From Flavobacteriaceae bacterium (GTDB taxonomy: Bacteria > Bacteroidota > Bacteroidia > Flavobacteriales > Flavobacteriaceae): 64,000 bases of DNA. Position numbers and translations under genes: made by a program. Numbering within the stretch: position 1 is the first letter of the stretch; the number at the start of each line of letters is the position of its first letter. The DNA lies in assembly GCA_026710085.1 (NCBI GenBank), contig JAPORT010000153.1, positions 4,721 to 68,720 of the forward strand, in the 5' to 3' direction. Positions 20,298-29,205 of this stretch are shown here, piece by piece. A model generated the notes under the pieces. It was not told where the DNA came from. It searched no databases and worked only from the letters and a program-made list of their open reading frames with translations.

Positions 20298-21578
20298 ATG
20301 AGTGTCATTCCTTTAGCTCAAAGAGTTCGACCCCAATCGATTGAACAATTTGTGGGTCAAGAGCATTTAGTTGGTCCAAAAGGTAGTCTCAAATGTTTCT
20401 TCGAAGGCCAAAGTTTGAGATCAATGATTTTTTGGGGCCCACCAGGTTCAGGGAAAACAGCTCTTGCAGAAATTTTATCCAAAAGACAATCTCGCCCTTT
20501 CGTCAAATTATCTGCTATCGATTCCAGTGTCAAGCAGGTTAGAGAAGTCTTAGCTAAATCAAGTAAAGAAAAAGAAGCTAAAAATAAGACTGTTTTATTG
20601 ATCGATGAAATTCATCGTTTTTCAAAATCACAACAAGATTCCCTCCTAGAAGGTGTTGAAACTGGCGTGATTACACTCATAGGGGCGACTACTGAAAATC
20701 CAGGTTTTGAAGTCATCAATGCCCTTTTATCTCGATGTTTTGTATACACTCTAAAACCCCTAACAGAATCCAATCTAAAAACCATATTAACTCTAGCGAT
20801 AAAACGAGATGCCCTTTTGAAATCAAGAGATATTCGATTGAATGAAACTGATGTGCTCATAGAGAGTTCCGGAGGGGATGCTCGAAAAATGCTCTCCATT
20901 TTTGAATTACTAGTCCTATCTTCGGATAGCACAAAACCATTAAAAGTCACTAATGCCATAGTGCAACAAACTTTTCAAACCCAACAGTTTGCATTTGACA
21001 AAAAAGGGGATTCCTATTATGATCTTATCTCAGCATTCATCAAATCGATTCGAGGTAGTGATCCCAATGCGGCCCTATATTGGCTTGCCTCCATGCTCGA
21101 ATTGGGACAAGATCCTATCTTTATTTCACGTCGATTAATCATTTTAGCTTCTGAAGATATTGGTTTAGCAAATCCCAATGCTCTTCTATTGGCTAATGCC
21201 ACCTTTGATGCCGTCCAAAAGATTGGCATGCCTGAAGCAAGAATTATTTTGAGCCAATGTGTCATTTATTTGGCTAGTAGTCCAAAAAGTAATTCGGCTT
21301 ATGTTGCCATTAAAAACGCTGAAAAACTGTATCATCAAAATTCAAACCTTTCTGTACCACTCCATTTAAGGAATGCTCCCACCAAATTTCATAAGTCTAT
21401 GGGCTCGGGTATTGATTATAAATACGCCCATGACTATTCCAATCAGTTTGTGATTCAAAACTACATGCCCATCGAAATCAAACATTCTCAAATTTACTTT
21501 CCTGGGAATAATCCACGTGAAAAGAAATTAAAAGACGATTTGCAAAAGCTATGGGCTGATTATTATTTTTTTGAGTGA
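20298..21578 (+). CDS. rarA: Replication-associated recombination ATPase RarA (MgsA)
   Basis: 426 residues from the ATG at 20298 (MSVIPLAQRVRPQSIEQFVG). The AAA+ core has Walker A GPPGSGKTAL, Walker B LLIDEIHRF and sensor text IGATTENPGFEV. The C-terminal MgsA domain includes SAFIKSIRGSDPNAALYWLA and SEDIGLANPNAL. RarA acts at stalled replication forks. It is 14 bp after rlmB and 33 bp before ubiE, probably in one operon. Confidence 0.95.
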   Translation: MSVIPLAQRVRPQSIEQFVGQEHLVGPKGSLKCFFEGQSLRSMIFWGPPGSGKTALAEILSKRQSRPFVKLSAIDSSVKQVREVLAKSSKEKEAKNKTVLLIDEIHRFSKSQQDSLLEGVETGVITLIGATTENPGFEVINALLSRCFVYTLKPLTESNLKTILTLAIKRDALLKSRDIRLNETDVLIESSGGDARKMLSIFELLVLSSDSTKPLKVTNAIVQQTFQTQQFAFDKKGDSYYDLISAFIKSIRGSDPNAALYWLASMLELGQDPIFISRRLIILASEDIGLANPNALLLANATFDAVQKIGMPEARIILSQCVIYLASSPKSNSAYVAIKNAEKLYHQNSNLSVPLHLRNAPTKFHKSMGSGIDYKYAHDYSNQFVIQNYMPIEIKHSQIYFPGNNPREKKLKDDLQKLWADYYFFE

Positions 21579-21611
21579 ACTGTTGAAACTCAAAGATTAT
21601 TTCAAAATTCC

Positions 21612-22340
21612 ATGAACCAAAACGTGTTACCTAATCATAACGATTCCAAAGAAAAACAACAACAAGTTGAAGAAATGTTTGATCGTATTTCTGTAAACTA
21701 TGATCGACTCAATCGAATCATCACCTTTGGCATGTATGTTCGATGGCAAAAAAAAGTCGCTCAACTGGTCGAAAAAGAATCTCCGAGAATGATTTTAGAT
21801 TTGGCTACTGGAACCGCAGATTTTGCCATAGCAGTCAGTCATCTTCCCAAAGTCAAAATCATTGGCGTGGATATTTCTAAAAAAATGCTTGGCATTGGGC
21901 ACTTGAAAGTCCAAAATGCAAACCTCCAAAAAGTCATCGATCTGCAAGTAGGGTCTGCAGAATCTCTAAATTTCAAAGATGAAACTTTTGAGGTTGTTAT
22001 TGTCTCTTTTGGATTGAGAAATTTTCAAAATCTCGATAAAGCCTTAAAAGAAATATTTCGAGTCATCAAAAAGGGAGGCTGTTTGATTGCTCTTGAAACT
22101 TCAAGACCAAACAATTGGTTTATCAATCAAATGTATCAGTTTTATACTGTTTCTATCATGCCATTCATTACCAATCTTTTGTTTCAAGAAAAATTAGCTT
22201 ATCGATATTTATCGAATTCCGCGCTTTCTTTCCTTTCAAGCAAACAACTAATCGAAATAAAGAAAAATACTGGTTTCGTATCCGTTGATTTTAAACCCCA
22301 ATTATGGAACATATCGGGCATTTATATATCTCGTAAATAA
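21612..22340 (+). CDS. ubiE: Demethylmenaquinone methyltransferase UbiE/MenG
   Basis: 242 residues. The class I SAM-dependent fold shows motif I DLATGTADFAIAV, VDISKKML, and the UbiE signatures FDRISVNYDRLNRI and FGLRNFQNLDKAL. It converts demethylmenaquinone to menaquinone, the respiratory quinone of most Bacteroidota. In this phylum the gene is often followed by porT, as here. Because menaquinone is the expected quinone, menG is an equally valid name. Confidence 0.93.
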   Translation: MNQNVLPNHNDSKEKQQQVEEMFDRISVNYDRLNRIITFGMYVRWQKKVAQLVEKESPRMILDLATGTADFAIAVSHLPKVKIIGVDISKKMLGIGHLKVQNANLQKVIDLQVGSAESLNFKDETFEVVIVSFGLRNFQNLDKALKEIFRVIKKGGCLIALETSRPNNWFINQMYQFYTVSIMPFITNLLFQEKLAYRYLSNSALSFLSSKQLIEIKKNTGFVSVDFKPQLWNISGIYISRK

Positions 22341-22416
22341 AAAGTTGTTTCTTTTGAAATCGCAACATATCATCGGACTTCCTCATCATCTTTACTAAAA
22401 TTGCAATAAAATTCAA

Positions 22417-22424
22417 TAGATTTG
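22417..22424 (+). promoter_or_regulatory. Possible porT promoter -7 element
   Basis: TAGATTTG matches TAnnTTTG and lies 35 bp before the porT start codon. No well-spaced TTG upstream was found, so readthrough from ubiE is also possible. Confidence 0.35.
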
Positions 22425-22459
22425 AAAATGTTTTTTGATAGTTAACTAGAATCACAATT

Positions 22460-23191
22460 TTGAAATCCAAATCTTTCATCGTCTTATTGATTGTCTTTTC
22501 CATTTGTTGCGGTTCTTTTGCCACAGGGCAACGGGCTTATGTTAAAAGTCGAATTGAAAATCTAAATGATCTTAATTGGAAACGGTTTTCACTTGGTCTT
22601 CAGCTTGGGACAAACTATTTTCAGTTTTATCGATTCAAACTTGATTCAGAAGTTGAAGGATTGAGTGGTAGAAATAGAGAACTCCCAAAAATAGAGACTA
22701 TGAATGGTATTGGATTCAACGTAGGTGGCATGGTTAAATATCGATTGAATGATTTTATCCAATTAAGCATGGAACCTTCAGTTTATTTTGGTCGGCCACA
22801 AGCGATTGTTGAAAACGAATTTGACCTAGAAATCACGCCACACATCGTCTCACTTCCATTTTTGATTGAAATCGGAACATTCCGTATCAATAATTTCAGA
22901 CCTTATTTCACAACAGGATTTTCATTCAATTCAGATATTGGACGAGATAAAAGTCCTCTATTCGGTGATACCGATATAAACAAAGTTGATTTCAATAAAA
23001 AACAAGTTGAATTTAATTATGAGGTTGGTTTTGGAGTTGATTTACTATTGTATCGGTTTCGCGTGACACCGTCAGTTCGATGGTCTATTTCATCACAAAA
23101 CTTTATGGATCCAAAAAACAAGGATGAATTACATATCTCTACGGCTAGGTCGACAGCATTTCTTTTCAATATTGGTGTTTCACCATACTAA
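22460..23191 (+). CDS. porT: PorT-like outer-membrane beta-barrel protein
   Basis: 243 residues with a signal peptide (KSKSFIVLLIVFSICCGSFA) and alternating amphipathic strands ending in an aromatic residue (NIGVSPY), as in small outer-membrane barrels. The position right after ubiE matches porT, a component needed for type IX secretion in Porphyromonas and Flavobacterium. The only plausible start is TTG at 22460. It converges on the next gene, the two stop regions overlapping by 4 bp. Function as a T9SS part is inferred from family and context. Confidence 0.75.
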   Translation: MKSKSFIVLLIVFSICCGSFATGQRAYVKSRIENLNDLNWKRFSLGLQLGTNYFQFYRFKLDSEVEGLSGRNRELPKIETMNGIGFNVGGMVKYRLNDFIQLSMEPSVYFGRPQAIVENEFDLEITPHIVSLPFLIEIGTFRINNFRPYFTTGFSFNSDIGRDKSPLFGDTDINKVDFNKKQVEFNYEVGFGVDLLLYRFRVTPSVRWSISSQNFMDPKNKDELHISTARSTAFLFNIGVSPY

Positions 23192-23916
23192 TTATAGTAA
23201 TGGTTTTCATTTCTGATCTTGTACATACAAATTCCCACAACGGATGCGACATTCAAACTATCCACTGTGTTTTTTTTTGAGTATTTATCCACAGAAATCC
23301 ATTTTGATATTTCAGTATATAGATTCTTGCTAATTCCTTTGGATTCGTTTCCAAATAATAAAACGAATGCTTCTTCGAATGCAAAGTCATTCAATGAAAC
23401 TCCTTGTGATGACGTACCATATACTGCTCTTGTTTGATTTTGAAAATAATTCTGAAGATTTCTGTAATGACATCGCACCCGACTTATGGATCCCATGGAA
23501 GCTTGAACCACCTTCGGATGGTAACAATCCACTGAATCTTCACTACAAATCAATTGCTGAAAACCGAACCAATCGCACAATCGAATAATCGTTCCTAAGT
23601 TAGCAGGGTCTTGAATTCGGTCCAAGACAATATCGATTTTTTGAATTTTCATTTTTCCAAGTGATGGGATCTCAAAAAGACCGAGTATCTCACTTGGCGT
23701 TTTGAAATTCGAAATCTTGCGCATTTCTTGAGTACTAATCAATTGAGAATCGCACTTATCCAATGACTCCAAACTGTATAGTCGATGTATCTTTAATTTT
23801 TCACTAATACACTCTTGGACGACCTTCTGACCTTCTGCTATAAAAAGATTCGTTTTCCTTCTTTGTTTTTTGAGACAAAGTTTTTTTATTAAAGAAATTT
23901 GAGATTTAGAAATCAC
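23188..23916 (-). CDS. SpoU-family RNA 2'-O-methyltransferase
   Basis: 242 residues. An N-terminal substrate-binding region (about 1-90, RRKTNLFIAEGQKVVQE) precedes a SPOUT domain with DRIQDPANLGTIIRLCDWFG, VLLFGNESKGIS and VDSLNVASVVGICMYK. It should methylate a ribose 2'-OH in rRNA or tRNA; the target is not evident. Flavobacteria often carry such a gene between porT and an Omp85 gene. A TAGTTTTG element lies 32 bp upstream of the start. It overlaps porT tail to tail by 4 bp. Confidence 0.88.
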   Translation of the reverse strand: MISKSQISLIKKLCLKKQRRKTNLFIAEGQKVVQECISEKLKIHRLYSLESLDKCDSQLISTQEMRKISNFKTPSEILGLFEIPSLGKMKIQKIDIVLDRIQDPANLGTIIRLCDWFGFQQLICSEDSVDCYHPKVVQASMGSISRVRCHYRNLQNYFQNQTRAVYGTSSQGVSLNDFAFEEAFVLLFGNESKGISKNLYTEISKWISVDKYSKKNTVDSLNVASVVGICMYKIRNENHYYN

Positions 23917-23947
23917 GTTTCGAGTTATTTGAAAATAGACTTTTTAT

Positions 23948-23955
23948 CAAAACTA
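23948..23955 (-). promoter_or_regulatory. Possible promoter -7 element of the SpoU methylase gene
   Basis: The minus strand reads TAGTTTTG (TAnnTTTG consensus), which would start transcription about 25 nt before the ATG at 23916. Confidence 0.4.
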
Positions 23956-24234
23956 ATGGTTACTGAATTGTGACGTTTGGTCAACATTCGAAAGTATTCG
24001 CTCCTTTTTAACATTTTTGTACAGATTAGAAATAAATCAATATTTTGTCAATAAATATGATGAATATATTAGTTTCACGTTCATATTTTGCAGTATTTCT
24101 TATAATCAATCAACAAAATTTATTCAAAAATCAATTATACAATACGTTTCCAATCTAAATTTGAATTTATTTAAACTCTTGGAAACATCTTTTTGTTTTT
24201 TTGGATTGAATCGACTTCATTTAACGACAATCGC
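23956..24234. other. Intergenic, divergent from the SpoU methylase gene
   Basis: About 280 bp of very AT-rich DNA upstream of the large repeat protein. A 73-codon open frame (24017-24238) here has no protein-like features apart from being hydrophobic, and I do not call it. No promoter for the downstream gene is recognisable. Confidence 0.4.
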
Positions 24235-27200
24235 GTGATTAATGATGTAAAGATAGATGGAGGGCAATTATTTCAATCCAAGCCTTTTGTATTGATTTCT
24301 CTTTTTATTGGGATTTTTATCCACACCTGTACTTCTGATGATGTATCCGTATCGGTGGAACCTATCTTTCTCGTTTCCTTAACCGATGACCAACTTTTTG
24401 TAGGGGAAACCATTCAAGTCAACTTTCATTATACCAATAGTTTTGGCATCGCTCAACCCCGAAAGACCGCTCAATGGAGTACTTCGCATCCAGAAGTCAT
24501 TCAAGTCGATCCCGAAGGGAATCTTAAAGCGATTAGCTCTGGAACAGCCACGATCACCGTCGGTATTCCAGGCCACCAGTTCTCCAAAACAGTCACTGCC
24601 ACGGTTTCAAATCTCGCTTCTCTGTCCATTATATCCCAAATATCATCAATTCAAGCCAGCAGCAGTTTACAACTCGTCTATCGCTTCAACGATGTCCGTG
24701 GACAACCAAATACCCATCAAAAAGTCACATGGACAAGTGATGATACGAACATCATTGACATCAATCCATCAGGAGAGATTACCGCTTTGGATTTAGGATC
24801 GGCAACCTTGAGTGTCCACACCCAATACCTAGGAATCGACTATATCGATACCATCACCCTTGTAGTGAATCCCCTCGAACCCACCATCAAAATCACCAAT
24901 CCCATTGAGAGCATCACCTATCAACAAGAACCCTATCAGTTACTTCATGTCTTTACCAATGAGATAGGCCACATTGATGAAGAACAACTCGTGTCTTGGA
25001 AAAGCCAACAACCCCATCTCTTGGTTGTTGATGATGAATCAGGAAAGCTCAAGGTGATGGATAATGGAACGGCCCTGATTTCGGTATCCACACTCTTTAA
25101 AGAAAATTCATACCTCGATGTTATTCCCATCATTGTCCATGGTGTTAACTATACGGCCAGTATCCAAGATGCACCCATCACCATGCTTGCTGGAAAAACC
25201 CAATTAGTGCGTTATCTTTTTACCAAAAATCATACCAACGAGAACATCGAGCCACAGTCCATCACCTGGTCGAGCAATCGTAAAGACATTCTCACCGTGA
25301 ATCCAACATCAGGCATGCTCCAAGCTATCAAAGAAGGAGATGCTACCATTAAACTGACCTTGGTTTATAATGGAACAACTTATTCTGAAGAAACAAACAT
25401 CCTTGTTGAAAAAGCAGAAGATTTTCAGTTGCACATTAGCCATCCAAGCACAGAACCTTTGCATGTTGAAAAAAATAATCCTGACCACCGATGGACCCAT
25501 ACCTTTATCGGTAATCAAAAAACGGAACTTACAAATCAGATTCCTATTGAATGGAAAAGCTCTGATGCAAGTATTGCTGATTTTCAAGATTCAAAAAAAA
25601 ACATTCTAGAGCTCAAAAAACCAGGAACCGTGAAGGTGACAGCTCAAACGGTCTATCAAGGGAAGGTGTATCCTTCAAACACGATTGAGGTCACTATTAT
25701 AAGAACCCCCAAAATTGCCATCATCCATCCACCAAAAGATAGAAAACTTTTGATTCAAAAGGAACATCAACTCAGGTATATCTATGTCAATAAGTTTGAT
25801 GAGATGACACCAATAGAGGTCGTTTGGGCATCAAGTGAACCCTCTATCGTCCAAATCCATCCAGAAACTGGCATCATCAAAGGAATCAAACCTGGCAAAG
25901 CAAGCGTCTCCGTGACAACAAAAGGAGGGACCACTTCTGATCCTATTTATGTTTGGGTGATCCAAGATCCCCAAATCAAAATCACCAACAATCTCGATAC
26001 CATGGAAGTCGGTGACACCGAAACATTAAGATTTGAATACACCAATGAAAATGGGAACATCGTGAATACAAACAACATCAGCGTTACATGGTATTCAGAA
26101 GATTCGTCTGTCTTGTCTATTCATGAAATCACTGGAAAAATCGAAGCGATTGCTGAAGGGAAAACATCCATTACGGTGAAAACCAATCAGGGGGTTCGAA
26201 TATCAAAAATCATTGAGGTTATCGATTCTTCAGAAGATGAAAAACCATCTTCTGGACATCCATCAGACACCACAAACTCAAAAGATAGTGCCTTGCCAGC
26301 TGATGAAACGAATGAGACAACAGATGAAGTCGATGTTCAGAATCCTATTGATGAAAAAGATTCGGACAAAAAAAAGGACGATGACCAGCCACCAACCAAT
26401 CCACAAACTCAAAAACCAAGATTCAGGATCACGAATGATCCCAAAAAATTAATCATCGGAACATCATATCCCTTGCTCTTTAACTATATCAATGAAAAGG
26501 GTCTCGTCGACAATTCGGTTGATATTGAATGGGCATCAACCGATCGCTTGAAACTTTCTGTTTCAGATCGCGGTCTTTTGGAAGCTCTTTCGATTGGAGA
26601 TGTCTCCATTACGGCTCGTGTTCGTGGGACTCGTCTAAAGGCCACAATCACCATCGCTGTGGTGCAAGAATCTATATTACATATTACCAATCGACCAACC
26701 CATCAAAAATTGAAAGTTGGCAAAACACATGATCTTGATTTTGCTTTGACCAATGAATACGGGAAAGAACTCCCAAGAAATACTGGAACAACGGTCAAGT
26801 GGCGTTCCGATAATCAAAAGGTACTGACGATTGATCCTCATACGGGAGTCATTACGGCAAATGCTCTCGGCAGTGGAACGATTACTGCCAAAAGCAGTGA
26901 TGTGCCAACAGAAGCAAAAATCAAAATCACTGTGATCGATAACCCTTCTGTCAATATCATTGTTCCTTCAGAACTGATGGAGCATAAAATCAATGTGGAT
27001 ACCCAATCTTCTGGAATTCTATTAGATTTTAATGCTCAAGATGAAAACGGAGAGGAACTTCAGGGAGTCACGTGGGAATGGTCCTCAGGCAATAGTGATT
27101 ATTTAGACATAAACAAAACAAGCAATGATTCTGGTGAATTAACTCCTAAAAATGCTGGTGTGGGGCAAGCCGTGACCATCACGCTACAAGCTTTTGAAAA

Positions 27201-29205
27201 TGGTTTGCCAATTGAAGGCTATCATGATACTGTAAGGATTCAAGTCATTCAAAAGCCAACACTAGAAATCAAGAACCCGCCAACTAACAACATGCTGAAA
27301 GTTTCCAAAACACATGATCTTGATTTTGTTTATACCGATGAATATGGAGTGGCCCATACAATAAATACTGGAACAAGGGTTGTATGGGATTCCGATGATG
27401 AAGACATCGTGACGTTTGATGAAAATACGGGAGTCATCACGGCAGAAGCTCTTGGGAATGTGACCATTACAGCTGCAAGTAATGATGTACCAACAGAGGC
27501 GTCCGTCAAAATTACCGTAGTCCAAACCCCTTTTGCAAACATTATTGTTCCTTCAGAACTAACGGAGCGTAAGATCAATGTGGATACCCAATCTTTTGGT
27601 ATTCAATTAGATTTCGAAGCTCAAGATGAACATGGGAATTCACCTCAAGGAATCAATTGGAAATGGTCTTCAAGCAATAGTGATTATTTGGACATAAACA
27701 AAACAAGCAATGATTCTGGCAAATTAACTCCTAAAAAGGATGGTGTGGGACAAACCGCGATCATCACATTGCAAGCCTTTAACACTCAAGGTGAAGTGGA
27801 AGTTTACCAAGCCCAGGTTGATATCAAAATCATTCAAACATCTCAATTAACTATTTCGAGCACAGAAAATCGGCTCAAAGTCGACGAGACAGGAACTTTA
27901 TCCTATGTTTATATTGATGAAAATGGGGCTTCTCATAATAATACAGGAACGATGGTCATATGGAGTTCTGATGATGAAGATGTCTTGACCGTCGATGGTA
28001 ATACGCAAACAATGACTGCTATAGCATCTGGTACAGTACTCATTAATGCTCAAGTCAAAGACATCAAGAGTAATGAAATCAAAATCACCGTTGAAAAAAC
28101 GCCACCTCCCCTTGATTTATTGATATGGAAAGACCAGGATAAGAAAACAGTCATCATCAATCCCGTATATGATGGAGAAAAATTCATTGGTGAAACAGAT
28201 GAACTAGATGGAACAGACTATGTGATCGTTGATGATCAATTGCTCAGAAAATTAATTAATCAAAAAGATAAGACACCCAAATGCACTACTCTAGTAACAA
28301 ATATGAAGAACTTATTTAAAAATAAAAGTGGAATTGAAGAGATCACTCATTGGGATATGAGCAATGTAATAACAACGGAAGGTATGTTTCACAGTGTGGC
28401 CGATTTTAATCAAGAAATTGGTCATTGGGATGTGAGTAGTGTAACAACCATGAAAAGTATGTTTTGGTTTGCTTTTGATTTCAATCAAAATTTGAATAAT
28501 TGGGTTGTGAGCCGTGTGACTGACATGAATGGCTGTTTTGTGGGAGCTAAATCTTTTAATGGGGAAATTGGCAATTGGGATGTCAGTAATGTTACCGATA
28601 TGGGACTAATGTTCTATACCGCTAAAAACTTTAACCAAGATATTGGCGGTTGGGACGTGAGTAGTGTGACCAATATGGAATGGATGCTCAGCAACAATGA
28701 CAACTTTAACCAAGATATTGGTGATTGGGATGTGAGTAGTGTGACCAATATGGATCACACTTTTGCGTCCGCTAGTTCATTCAATCAAGATATTGGCGAA
28801 TGGAATGTCAGTAATGTCAGAAATATGAAATGGATGTTTCATAACACTTCTAGTTTTAATCAAGATATCGGCGAATGGGATGTCAGTAATGTCAGAAATA
28901 TGGAATGGATGTTTACGAGGGCATCTGTTTTCAACCAAGATATTAGCATGTGGGATGTTCGTAATGTGATCAATATGAGAGCGATGTTTAGTGAAGCTAT
29001 TTCTTTTAACCAAGATATTAGTGTGTGGAAAGTTCTTAAAGTTAAGAACATGCAAAAGATGTTTTTTCAAGCAAGTTCTTTTGATCATGATTTAAGCAAA
29101 TGGAACGTCGATAAAGTAGACTATTGTTTAAATTTTGCGAGTTCACTTACACCTGATAAACATCCGAATTTTTCTAACTGTGAAGTACCTACCCCTGGTT
29201 GGTAA
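24235..29205 (+). CDS. Giant Ig-like (BIG_2-type) / BspA-repeat surface lipoprotein
   Basis: About 1656 residues from a GTG at 24235; the frame is open to a TTG at 24193 and no ATG fits. A hydrophobic stretch, FVLISLFIGIFIHTC, ends at Cys32, a probable though atypical lipoprotein site. Residues 42-1288 hold 13 bacterial Ig-like domains with W-x-S and G-x-I/L-x-A-x-x-x-G-x-A/T-x-I patterns. An acidic linker at about 664-727 separates domains 7 and 8. A charged spacer leads to about 11 repeats of 25 residues (1366-1627) of the DUF285/BspA type, FNQDIGxWDVSxVxNM. It ends at PTPGW with no type IX sorting domain. Likely an adhesin or surface stalk; the role is inferred. Confidence 0.85.
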   Translation: MINDVKIDGGQLFQSKPFVLISLFIGIFIHTCTSDDVSVSVEPIFLVSLTDDQLFVGETIQVNFHYTNSFGIAQPRKTAQWSTSHPEVIQVDPEGNLKAISSGTATITVGIPGHQFSKTVTATVSNLASLSIISQISSIQASSSLQLVYRFNDVRGQPNTHQKVTWTSDDTNIIDINPSGEITALDLGSATLSVHTQYLGIDYIDTITLVVNPLEPTIKITNPIESITYQQEPYQLLHVFTNEIGHIDEEQLVSWKSQQPHLLVVDDESGKLKVMDNGTALISVSTLFKENSYLDVIPIIVHGVNYTASIQDAPITMLAGKTQLVRYLFTKNHTNENIEPQSITWSSNRKDILTVNPTSGMLQAIKEGDATIKLTLVYNGTTYSEETNILVEKAEDFQLHISHPSTEPLHVEKNNPDHRWTHTFIGNQKTELTNQIPIEWKSSDASIADFQDSKKNILELKKPGTVKVTAQTVYQGKVYPSNTIEVTIIRTPKIAIIHPPKDRKLLIQKEHQLRYIYVNKFDEMTPIEVVWASSEPSIVQIHPETGIIKGIKPGKASVSVTTKGGTTSDPIYVWVIQDPQIKITNNLDTMEVGDTETLRFEYTNENGNIVNTNNISVTWYSEDSSVLSIHEITGKIEAIAEGKTSITVKTNQGVRISKIIEVIDSSEDEKPSSGHPSDTTNSKDSALPADETNETTDEVDVQNPIDEKDSDKKKDDDQPPTNPQTQKPRFRITNDPKKLIIGTSYPLLFNYINEKGLVDNSVDIEWASTDRLKLSVSDRGLLEALSIGDVSITARVRGTRLKATITIAVVQESILHITNRPTHQKLKVGKTHDLDFALTNEYGKELPRNTGTTVKWRSDNQKVLTIDPHTGVITANALGSGTITAKSSDVPTEAKIKITVIDNPSVNIIVPSELMEHKINVDTQSSGILLDFNAQDENGEELQGVTWEWSSGNSDYLDINKTSNDSGELTPKNAGVGQAVTITLQAFENGLPIEGYHDTVRIQVIQKPTLEIKNPPTNNMLKVSKTHDLDFVYTDEYGVAHTINTGTRVVWDSDDEDIVTFDENTGVITAEALGNVTITAASNDVPTEASVKITVVQTPFANIIVPSELTERKINVDTQSFGIQLDFEAQDEHGNSPQGINWKWSSSNSDYLDINKTSNDSGKLTPKKDGVGQTAIITLQAFNTQGEVEVYQAQVDIKIIQTSQLTISSTENRLKVDETGTLSYVYIDENGASHNNTGTMVIWSSDDEDVLTVDGNTQTMTAIASGTVLINAQVKDIKSNEIKITVEKTPPPLDLLIWKDQDKKTVIINPVYDGEKFIGETDELDGTDYVIVDDQLLRKLINQKDKTPKCTTLVTNMKNLFKNKSGIEEITHWDMSNVITTEGMFHSVADFNQEIGHWDVSSVTTMKSMFWFAFDFNQNLNNWVVSRVTDMNGCFVGAKSFNGEIGNWDVSNVTDMGLMFYTAKNFNQDIGGWDVSSVTNMEWMLSNNDNFNQDIGDWDVSSVTNMDHTFASASSFNQDIGEWNVSNVRNMKWMFHNTSSFNQDIGEWDVSNVRNMEWMFTRASVFNQDISMWDVRNVINMRAMFSEAISFNQDISVWKVLKVKNMQKMFFQASSFDHDLSKWNVDKVDYCLNFASSLTPDKHPNFSNCEVPTPGW
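26668..27837 (+). repeat. In-frame 585-bp tandem duplication within the Ig-like region
   Basis: 26668-27252 and 27253-27837 are each exactly 585 bp (195 codons) and encode domains 9-10 and 11-12. The copies align without gaps; LKV.KTHDLDF, NTGT, GVITA, DVPTEA, NIIVPSEL and SDYLDINKTSNDSG recur at the same offset. About two thirds of residues match by eye. This indicates duplication of a two-domain unit followed by divergence. Confidence 0.85.
28330..29126 (+). repeat. About eleven 75-bp BspA/DUF285 coding repeats
   Basis: Tandem 25-codon units encode WDVSNVTNMxxMFxxAxxFNQDIG with substitutions. Near-identical DNA recurs, for example aaccaagatattggcg and gatgtgagtagtgtgacc. The tract is in frame throughout and could expand or contract by recombination. 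Confidence 0.9.

Noticed and set aside
24017..24238. 73-codon plus-strand frame upstream of the large surface protein
   Set aside because: It is AT-rich filler in composition, overlaps the start of the real gene and shows no domain or signal features.
28330..29126. Regular repeats as a CRISPR array
   Set aside because: The 75-bp units are contiguous, in frame and coding, with no unique spacers.
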